Source: Metellina segmentata
Taxonomy: Eukaryota; Arthropoda; Arachnida; Araneae; Tetragnathidae
Length of the DNA: 64,000 nt
Assembly: GCA_947359465.1 (NCBI GenBank)
Contig: OX375872.1
Coordinates: forward strand, 8,626,137 to 8,690,136
Direction of reading: 5' to 3'
Part shown: one piece after another, positions 55,785 to 64,000 of the stretch
How the letters are laid out: each line of letters starts with the position of its first letter
Position numbering within the stretch: the stretch's first letter is position 1
Made by a program: the position numbers and the translations under genes
The notes under the pieces: generated by a model
Databases searched by the model: none
The model's input: only the letters and a program-made list of their open reading frames with translations
Told to the model about the DNA's origin: nothing

Positions 55785-57872
55785 CAGGGTTCACACTCTT
55801 TTTTTCTAACTAGAAATAAGCACTTTCTAGGACAAAATAAGGACTTAAATAAAACATTGAAGAAACTATACTATACAATGAAATATCTGACATTTGACCA
55901 AACGGGGATGCTCTTACAGATTAGTTAATCTAATAAGAACAGTAGAATATAAAAAAATTCAATATTCAAGTCTATTTTCTAAAAATCATACAAAAATAAT
56001 GCCACACAAAAATGAAAATTTTCAAATTCAGCTGTTAATATATTGGCATTTACGTGTACACGTATTAGTAATATGTGGAAGTACATAAACAAATTATAGA
56101 ATGGAGACCGCAAGAAAAAAACTTTGGATGTTTTTCATTTATCTCTTCGCAGTGCATTTGCTTTTATAAAAAGGGAAAGAAAGAGTTAAGTTGGATGAGG
56201 ACCAGACTTGGTGTTGTCAGTCTCAAAGCTGCTGTTGCGAGTTTGATTTCGTTTTCTTATTCTTTTCATATTGTTTTGTTTCAACTTTTTAATGGTCTTT
56301 AGGGGAGTGTATGAGCAAATTTTTAGCATATTGCTGCTCATGGGTGGGAAACAATATTTTGTGTTGTCTGGGTGAAGCTCCTATCTGATCCACTAACACT
56401 TTCATTTTAGAAAATTTCCTAATTTTTTTATTTTAAATTTCTTTTTGATTTTGAAATTACAGTGCTTATTTTGTTGTGCCAGCAACTTTAGCCTGTTTAT
56501 GAAATGGAAATTACTCACCCCAGTAATTATTTTACAGTACACTTTCATAAATTCATAAAGAAAATAAGAAGTAAATTCATTTATTGGCACATTGGAGGTT
56601 TCAATAAAACAAAATTAGTGGCAAACTATTTAATTTACTAAAAGGATTGCAAGTTGCATACGTCAGATTCAATTTGACTGGATCGGAGACCGAATGTGTT
56701 TCGAAGAAAATATTTTCCTGTGAACCAAAACAAATCATAAGAGTTGTGCAAAAACGTTGATAAATTTATAAAAAAGTTTTTAAAAAAATGCAATTTTATT
56801 GAATACATATTCAACTAGTTGCCCCCGTCCCAGCCTAAGCCATTTGGTGTATTGCCACATAGTTTTGAACCACGGTCAGATGACGAGACATCTGAGCTGG
56901 CGCCCCACTCTCCAAACTTCCACAACAACCCAACGTGAGAACCTTCGGACACGACAGATTTAAGGTGTACCAGCCGCCTCTACACCATATGCTTACAAAC
57001 ATCATTTTAATAAAACAAAATTAATTTGAAAATAATCGTCTAAGGTGACAATGGAAACAGATTGCGTATGGCATAACAAAAAGCAATGTGAAATTCAAGC
57101 ACAGTCGGCCATTGAGTATTTGTCACCTGGATACAAAGAGAAAAAAATAAAAAGCATAGAAAAATACTTTCGCTTTCGGTCAGCGGCCAAATACGATGAG
57201 AGTTCGAAATTTTAGTTTTAAAATGACTTTTCCCAATTCATGAAATTCTCTGACTATTCTCGGTTCTTCAAAATTCTGGTTTACGTTTTTGCGATCTTCT
57301 CCTCTAATGTTATTTTTAGTTACCACTCAGATAGCAGTATTAATTAAAATAAATTATCTTTATATTGTTTTCGATTCACCTTAAAAATTAAAACTACACT
57401 TCCCCATAATTATAATAAATTTTTAAAACATTGCACTTGCAGGTAACTGAATAAAACAAAATTAATTAATATTTGATGAATGTATTCTAGTTTCTTCTAT
57501 CAGGGCAACTATTTTGTGCATTGTGAGAGCCACTCACAAGTCGAAAACAGACCGATTTTCATGGGTTTTCAAGTTTTTAAAGTGTATTATGTGCTCATCA
57601 AGAGTCTGATCGACAATTTGTATATCGCGTAACAAGCAAGCCAGTTCCTGAATCATCTCTAAAACCGTACTTGTAAGCAGTTTTATCTCCGATCAGCCGA
57701 TAAAAAGAGATTGGAAATATTGTCAAAAAATATCGTCATTTGAAAACTGAATTCTGTTTTCAAAGGAAAATAAGCACTTTCTAAGGACTATTGATGCAAA
57801 ATAAGCACTTCTAAGAGCCCTTAGAAATGGAAGGTCAAAATAAGCACTTTCTAAGCACCCGTGGGAACCCTG
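55785..57872. mobile_element. 2.1-kb non-autonomous DNA transposon in the MSH6 intron
   Basis: The ends CAGGGTTCACACTC and (reverse complement) CAGGGTTCCCACGG are inverted repeats. Beyond them both ends share AAATAAGCACTTTCTA. The flank is TATTA on both sides (55780-55784 and 57873-57877). CAGGGTTCCCAC ends are familiar from hAT elements, which should give 8 bp, so the superfamily is uncertain. It contains a SINE fragment; no transposase was recognised. A second inner copy of ATAAGCACTTTCTAAG occurs near 57770. Confidence 0.75.
56829..57003 (-). mobile_element. SINE fragment (tail type B)
   Basis: The reverse complement shows GTGTAGAGGCGGCTGGTACA and the body, then the type B tail (GGCTTAGGCTGGGACGG). 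The tRNA-like head with both promoter boxes is missing. It is nested in the 55785-57872 transposon. Confidence 0.85.
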
Positions 57873-57909
57873 TATTAATGTCAAGAAAAAAATTATTTAA
57901 AAAAAGTTA

Positions 57910-58068
57910 GATTGCTGTTCATTAAAATCGCAACACCAAGGAAAATGTGACACGTCCTAGAGATTTGTCAAAAGTTTCATGGTAAATGCAAATTGCTGCT
58001 CTGCTGAATATGCAAATAGGATGTGCATACAATTTCAGTATCAAATGTGACTAGAAGGATACAAAATC
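57910..58068 (+). repeat. Possible Tc1 5' end fragment
   Basis: ATTAAAATCGCAACACCAAGG resembles Tc1 inverted ends (compare CATCGACGCACCAAGAAGG at 30730). AATATGCAAAT lies at a similar distance downstream in both. No transposase follows. Confidence 0.45.
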
Positions 58069-58740
58069 AGGGTGTCTACGAAATTTTGGAAACTTAATTT
58101 TGTGACCTTTTCATGATTTTCGTGACTTGGTACTAACAAATTTCATGACCTTAACTTTTAAATATGACATTTTTCTAAGAATTGGAAACATTTTAAAATA
58201 ATTATTTACGAGCCTAATATTTGTCAAAAAAAAAAAATTATTCTTCGTATAGTTGCATATTTCCAAAGCTATGCATTTATTTCACATTTAAACATATACA
58301 ATAAAATTTAAACATCATGCACTAAGTAACGGAAATGTATAGACTGCTACTTAAAAAAGCCCCCAGGGGCATTCCTTCTTTAGGTTTGTATGGGCTTCAC
58401 AACCCCGGGGTACCTGAGTGATCTTTTTCTTTCCCAGGGGTTTACTTTCTTTGGTAAACACGGAGGTCGCGCTCCCGGGACACCCAAGCGATCGTTCTAT
58501 ATTTTCATCCCACTACTCTATTCCCCACCCCCTCTTTTTTTTCACTTTTCACGTCTTGCGAATCGGAAATTATATTTAAATATCTTTACATTGAAAAATC
58601 ACCTTATATTCATTCTTTAGTTATTAAAATCTATGTTAGTTACATGTGGTATGTTTTATAAAATGCATTTTTTAGTTGCGTTAACTTTTATTTATTTAAA
58701 ATTATCATTTATTTCTTTTCGTATGCTTCTTTTAAAAGAC
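58069..58740. other. Unassigned intronic stretch
   Basis: Starts with AGGGTGTCTACGAAATTTTG, which looks like a DNA transposon end without a partner. 58355-58500 is GC-rich with several CCCGGG/CCCCGGGG words. No protein or RNA gene is recognised. Confidence 0.4.
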
Positions 58741-59162
58741 GTCAGTACGTTTTTTCTGACTCGCATGGTTGCCGTGTGCGGCGTCCCGTATCGGGGGAAA
58801 GTGGAGTCCTGGGGTACCTGATGCGTGCCCTTTGGTCCATGCTTCTGCGTAGACGGGTGGCTGGAGTGAGCCCGCTCTAGTCAATCGGCTCACTTAACAT
58901 CTCTGGGGTTCACCACGTCAGGGCGATTAATCCCCCTGTCGTGCTGGACTTCATTGTGTTAAGCAATTTTTGGGTTAGTGTTGCAGTTAGAGATGCCCTG
59001 GGCGAACCGGTGGATTCCCATCTCGACACTGTAACACTATATTCTGGTGCGACCTCTGAGGCAGCTCCGAGATCTGTTGCTGGACAACTGCCGGATGCTG
59101 CCTCCCCTGGTTGGGCTCCATGGCGGGCGGGGGCGCACCAGAACGAACAAATATCCATCCTC
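58740..59162 (+). other. LINE 5' leader
   Basis: GC-rich sequence preceding ORF1, including a 125-codon open frame from 58941 whose last part (from ATG 59163) appears to be the ORF1 N-terminus. Such leaders of non-LTR elements often hold an internal promoter; none was mapped. Confidence 0.5.
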
Positions 59163-60405
59163 ATGGCATCTTCTAATTTATGGCCAGACGGAGGCCTTAA
59201 CCCGTCAACCTCTAAGTGCGACGAAAGTGACAATCATGATCTAAATGAAAAATCAAATGAAAATGAAAACATTTTGCAAGATAATCATTCTGAAAATCAA
59301 TTCCCAAATTTCTTATAATCCATAACGATTCTAACAATTAGCAAAGATGTCCCCCTTTTTAATTGAAAAGTATATTAAACACTCTGCTGGTGAAGTTAAA
59401 AATGTAAAAAAATTAAAATCTGGAGACCTTTTGATTGAATCCAATTCCTTTAAACAGTCTGCATATCTATTAAACAAAAATTTTTTTGGTGAAGTAAACG
59501 TAACAGTTTTCCCACACAGAACATTAAACTATACAAAAGGCGTTATATCTTCTGAAGAACTGTTAATGGTTTCTGAAGAAGAGTTCGTTTTTGAATTAAA
59601 AGACCAAAAAGTAATAGCCGCTAAAAAGATAATGCTCAGACACAATGACAGATATATACGCTCTAAAAATGTAATTTTAACTTTCGACTCGCCTGTTATG
59701 CTAACAAAAGTAAAAGCTGGGTACTTGTGATGCGAGGTTCGTGCTTTTGTCCCGAATCCCGTTCGGTGTTTTAAATGCCAGCGGTTTGGGCACGCAAAAA
59801 CCTCGTGCCGTGCATCTGTTCCCATCTGTGCACGCTGCGCAAATCCAGGGCATGACAGTTCAGACTGCACCGAGTCTGAACATTGTTTCAATTGCCAGGG
59901 AAACCATGCCGCGTACTCAAGGATGTGCCCAAGATGGATAAAAGAAAAAGAAATACAAACAATAATAGTAACACGAAACCTTTCATTTCCCGAAGCCCTC
60001 AAAATAGCTGAACTTCGCTCGCCACGAATTAACACTTCATATGCTTCTGTAACTAAAACCACCCACACAATAGCCACCCAAACAGATGACTCCCCAAGTA
60101 TATCAAACAAAGTAGATAGCGAAATTCAAATTAATTCAAATCTAGATAGATTTCATTCAGTGAATATACAACCTCAAACTCGCAGCACAAATCCAGAATC
60201 AAGTAAGAACAAAACAAATGATAGATCTACCAAAAAACTGCCACAAAGTCTTAAAACAGCGCCCTCAATTTCTCGAACAAATTTACATTCAGTAAAACAA
60301 AATAAAATCAGAACAATAGACCAGCCAAATCTTGGAAAACTGTTAACAAACCAAAACAAGACAGCCTATTGGATCTCCACCCTTCCGATTCGATGCGGAG
60401 GATGA
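59163..60405 (+). pseudogene. LINE ORF1 protein (nucleic-acid binding), broken
   Basis: The N-terminus from 59163 is polar (MASSNLWPDGGLNP), with a frame change near 59310. The core is 59347-59730: PFLIEKYIKHSAGEVKNVKK, GDLLIESNSFKQ and KGVISSEELLMVSEEEFVFE. An in-frame TGA at 59728-59730 splits it from three zinc knuckles: CFKCQRFGHAKTSC, CARCANPGHDSSDC and CFNCQGNHAAYSRMC, followed by PRWIKEKE. Frame 59923-60405 then runs on to a stop. The protein would coat element RNA. The TGA is the only lesion between 59347 and 60405. Confidence 0.9.
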
Positions 60406-60468
60406 AGCAGTAGATTCCAGTGCAGCGTTTTTTTAAAAAGGCACTCGACTTCACCAAAAACCCAAAAA

Positions 60469-63400
60469 ATGACCATAAACATTATAACGTGGAATTGTCA
60501 CGGTGCTCGAGCACATATTAACGACTTAAAAGATATAATCAATACATACAGTCCTATGTGTCTCGCCTTACAGGAAACTTACTTAATCCCTGGCAATTCT
60601 TTTAAAATAAAATACTATCATGTAATTCGAAATGACAACACCAGTGGCGCTTGTGCCTCTGCTCTTATGACTATGAATAGTTATCCATCTACAATCATCC
60701 CATTACAGACCAGGATCCAAGCAATAGCAATCCAGATTCAAATCAAGCTTTTAATCACTATATGTTGTATTTATCTTCCACCAAACTATTGTATCAGTCA
60801 GCAAGATCTAAATAACCTACTTATTCAGCTCCCACAACCCTATTTTATCATTGGTGATTTTAATGGACATAACCCACTCTGGGGAAGTAGCGATATTAAT
60901 CATAAAGGGCAACAAATAGAAAAACTAATTGACGACCACTGTCTCTGTCTCTTGAACGACTCAAGCCGCACATATTTTCATCAACCGACTCGTTCTTATC
61001 ATACACTTGATCTTTCACTATGTTCACCTGTCTTAGCTCTAATCTGGAATTTTAAAGTAGATGACGACCTGCATAACAGCGATAATTTCCCGGTGATTTT
61101 AACTTATAATTTTAATGATGTATCACTTCCTAGACGACCTCAGCGATTTATTATTGACAAAGCCGATTGGACACTGTTCCAATCAAAAGCTGATATTTCT
61201 TACGATATGGTCGAAACCATAAATATTGACGATGCCATACTGGCTATCACTGACACCATCATGGAAGCGGCTAATCTATCTATTCCCAAAACATCGGGAA
61301 AGATGCCGAAGCTTTGGAAGCCATGGTGGAATGAGTCATGCTCCCAAGCGATCAAATTACAAAAGAAAGCTTGGAATAAATTTCGCAGATATCCGACAAC
61401 AGCAAACTTGCTAGAATTTAAACGTACGAAAGCAGAGGCACGTAAGATTAGGAGACAGAGTCAGAGGATTTCGTGGCAAAAATATATCAACTCTATTCAT
61501 AGACGTATTTCATCCAAACACATTTGGGACAAAGTTCGGAAAATATCTGGCAACTTTCACCATTCGCAAATTTTATGCTTATCATCAAATGGACAAGTCA
61601 TCTCAGACATAAAGACGATTGCTAATACTCTAGGAGAAGCATTTTCTAGAGTATTGCATGAAAGTTCCTACCCTCCTGATTTTACAAATTACAAAAGACG
61701 TGAAGAACTCAGGACACTAGACTTTCGGCCATCTACTCCGAAGGTTTATAATCAAGATTTTACCATATCTGAACTCAAAGCTGCACTTAAAAAATCTCAT
61801 CCTACTTCACCTGGCCCTGACGGAATTCATTATGACATGTTAATACATCTTAATGAAAACTCTTTGAATCACAGTTTATTCCTTTTTAATAGAATTTGGA
61901 AGGAGCAGGTCTTTCCGACGGCCTGGCGAAGGGCCATAATCATACCCATTCCGAAACCCTGTAAAGACCCTAAGAATCCCAATAATTACAGGCCAATAGC
62001 TTTGACAAGTTGCATTTGCAAGCTAATGGAAAGGATGGTCAACTCCAGGTTAATATATATCTTGGAGTCAGAAATGTGGCTTTCCAATTTTCAAAGCGGA
62101 TTTAGTTTTGTCCGCAGCACCACTGATACGCATTATTTCTCGAATCCTCAATAAGAGATGCTTTTGTGACGAAAAAACATTTAGTTTCGATATTTTTCGA
62201 TATGGAGAAAGCCTATGACAGAACATGGCGTTATGGAATTATGTGAGATTTATATGAAATGGACTTACAGGGTCATCTCCCAATTTTTATTCAAAATTTT
62301 TTACAGACAAGGACTTTTAAGGTCTGCATCAATGATATTTTATCCAATGACTTTCCGCAAGAGGAAGGAGTCCCTCAGGGGAGCGTTTTAAGCGTTATTA
62401 TTTTTATTGTTAAAATTAATGGTATTATTCGACAACTTCCTTCATATGTACACGGAACACTATTCGTAGACGATTTCCAGATTTTTTGCTCTGGAATAAA
62501 CCTACCTTTTATAGAGCGACAGCTTCAAATGGCTATCAGAATTATAAGTGAGTGGGCAAATCATAACGGATTCGTCTTTTCCACGCAAAAAACAGTGCGT
62601 GTGCAGTCTGTGTCCATTTCACTAGACGTCGGGGCTTATTCCCCACCCCCGAAATTTTACTAAACGGATCTACCATTCCCGTAGAATCCCACACTAAATT
62701 TTAAGGCGTCACCTTTGACTCAAGGCTAACCTTTCGACCTCACATTCATTTACTGAAACAAAAATGCAACCAGTCACTAAATATTTTAAAAGTTTTATCG
62801 AATACTACTTGGGGAGCTGACTCGTATTCACTCTTAAAAATCTACAAAGCACTTGTCCGGTCGAAGCTAGATTATGGATGCATTGTCTATGGATCTGCTG
62901 CCAGGTCTGTTCTCCAGGCTCTGGACACGATTCATCATCAAGGGCTCAGATTGTCAACTGGAGCGTTTCGCACATCGCCGGTCCAGAGTTTGTACATTAT
63001 GTCTGGAGAACCCAATTTAAAGCTTAGACGTCAGAAACTTTGCCTTAAATACCTTTTTAAAATAAAAACTAATCCTTCACACCCACTATTTAATAATATA
63101 ACTAATCCCAAATTGGGAAGCCACTATGCATTAAAACCTTGGTTCATTCCCTCATTTGGTTTTAGAGTTCGTGATATTTTAACATCCTTAAATATAGACG
63201 ACCTTGAAATATTTCACAGAGAGAACGCACCTCCACCTTGGAATGATAGAAATATAACTATTATTCATGATTTTACCCAAATGACAAAATCTTATACACC
63301 AGACTACATTTATCAACAATCCTTTTATTGCCACAGACAAAGTTTTTTATCTTACAATACAGTTCATACAGACGGATCAAAAAGTGGGGATCATGTTGGT

Positions 63401-63775
63401 GCTGCGGCCGTACTAGAAACGACTGCCATTGCCAGGAAATTAAATAGTTGTTGTTCAGTTTTTATGTCTGAAATATACGCAATAATTTTAGCCTTAACGC
63501 AGATATCCACATCCAATGTTAAAAAATGGATAATATACTCGGATTTTAAGAGTTGCATAGATGCTCTAGAAAAATTTAACACAAATAGCCACCCACTTAT
63601 ATTGAATGCAATAAAACGACTTTTTCTTTTAAAAGAAGATAACTTTGAGATTTTACTTTGTTGGATCCCTGGACATGTGGGCATCCCGGGAAAAGAGAGA
63701 GCAGACCTGGCAGCTAAAGGAGCAACTATGCAACTCAACTTGAAAATACCCATAGATGACATCGACCCCGTTTAA
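60469..63775 (+). pseudogene. LINE ORF2: endonuclease, reverse transcriptase, RNase H (broken)
   Basis: ORF2 starts 63 bases after ORF1. Part one (60469-62154, 561 aa) holds the APE endonuclease: N in ITWNCHG, E36 in LALQETY, D130/N132 in IIGDFNGHNPLWGS and D180 in HTLDLSL. The final catalytic His of SDH is Asn (S204-D205-N206). The reverse transcriptase begins about residue 415 (SPGPDGIHYDMLI, IIPIPKPCKDPKNPNNYRPI). After a frameshift (about 62140) and a stop (about 62243), part two (62259-62663) has EGVPQGSVLS and the active site as FVDD. Part three (about 62690-63775) has the thumb and an RNase H with all catalytic residues: D141 (HTDGSKSG), E174 (FMSEIYAI), D198 (IYSDFKS), H242 (IPGHVGIPG), D252. 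It ends in a stop at 63775 with family-like sequence continuing. Confidence 0.9.
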
Positions 63776-64000
63776 AAATTTGCTATTAATACATCGTGGC
63801 AATAAAGGTGGGACATGGAACGCAGAACAAATTTAACTTCATTCAATCATCAGTAAAGGGATTCAAACGAAATATTTTAAAAGAGATCTTTCTGTTAAAC
63901 TGACTAGACATCGAATTGGACATACGTATTTTACTCATAGACATTTACTACACGGAGAGCCTGCCCCTTTGTGCTCATTCTGTAACACTATCTTTTCCGT

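Larger units (their letters stand above)
55594..64000 (-). other. MSH6: Large MSH6 intron, continues beyond the window
   Basis: No minus-strand segment resembling the preceding MSH6 exon (Walker A, GPNMGGKST) was found up to 64000. The interval holds a DNA transposon remnant and an antisense LINE. Confidence 0.7.
58740..64000 (+). mobile_element. I-clade-like LINE (non-LTR retrotransposon), continues past window
   Basis: Order: GC-rich 5' leader (from about 58740), ORF1 with three CCHC knuckles, then ORF2 with APE-type endonuclease, reverse transcriptase and a complete RNase H. After it comes the start of a C-terminal cysteine motif (PAPLCSFCNT) at the window edge. RNase H after the reverse transcriptase excludes classical Jockey and points to the I group. 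It lies antisense to MSH6 in its intron. Several frameshifts and stops make this copy defective. Confidence 0.9.

Noticed and set aside
55594..58740. Further upstream MSH6 exons
   Set aside because: No minus-strand segment with Walker A or other MutS motifs and splice signals was found.
58910..60110. Minus-strand ORFs of 107 and 193 aa
   Set aside because: Both are antisense shadows of the LINE leader and ORF1.

Overview
This is an AT-rich eukaryotic window with introns, splice sites and poly(A) signals. It carries one recognisable host gene end and a very dense load of transposable elements. The mix (tRNA-derived SINEs, Tc1, pogo/Tigger, hAT, P, Mutator-like and Kolobok-like DNA transposons, Ty3/gypsy with a tRNA-Pro-like primer site, and an I-clade-like LINE with RNase H) suggests an arthropod. 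A chelicerate such as a spider is my best guess, but that is inference.

Layout. 1-8.7 kb: degraded hAT transposase relics (ZMYM1-like type), all on the minus strand, with short repeats. 8.7-16.9 kb: non-coding repeats, a full SINE (10736-11057), a second hAT relic split by a 3-kb insertion holding tandem SINE fragments, and a MITE. 16.9-22.1 kb: a structurally complete 5.2-kb hAT transposon with exact 8-bp target duplication and a nearly intact BED-finger transposase. 22.9-24.4 kb: a satellite-like repeat and a hAT MITE. 24.8-30.3 kb: two neighbouring Ty3/gypsy copies; the second has near-identical 368-bp LTRs and a gag-protease-integrase interior with reverse transcriptase and RNase H deleted. 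30.4-36.7 kb: a satellite array split by a Tc1 element, itself split by a THAP-domain P element. 36.7-41 kb: non-coding sequence and a ~181-bp tandem array hosting a SINE with perfect 13-bp target duplication. 41.0-50.5 kb: a multi-level transposon nest. A Tc1 copy contains a 1.3-kb element (8-bp duplication) and a 7.4-kb Mutator-like element (9-bp duplication). The latter contains a hAT remnant and a Tigger, and the Tigger contains an intact 2.6-kb Kolobok-like element (TTAA duplication, 562-aa transposase). 50.8-51.3 kb: a gypsy RNase H fragment. 51.9-55.6 kb, minus strand: the last four exons of the mismatch-repair gene MSH6. 55.6-64 kb: an MSH6 intron carrying a 2.1-kb DNA transposon remnant and a long I-like LINE that runs off the window.

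Functionally, only MSH6 is a clear cellular gene. Everything else recognisable is mobile DNA at different stages of decay. The Kolobok-like element, the 16.9-kb hAT and the second gypsy copy look youngest. Boundaries were read by eye; identity percentages were not computed.
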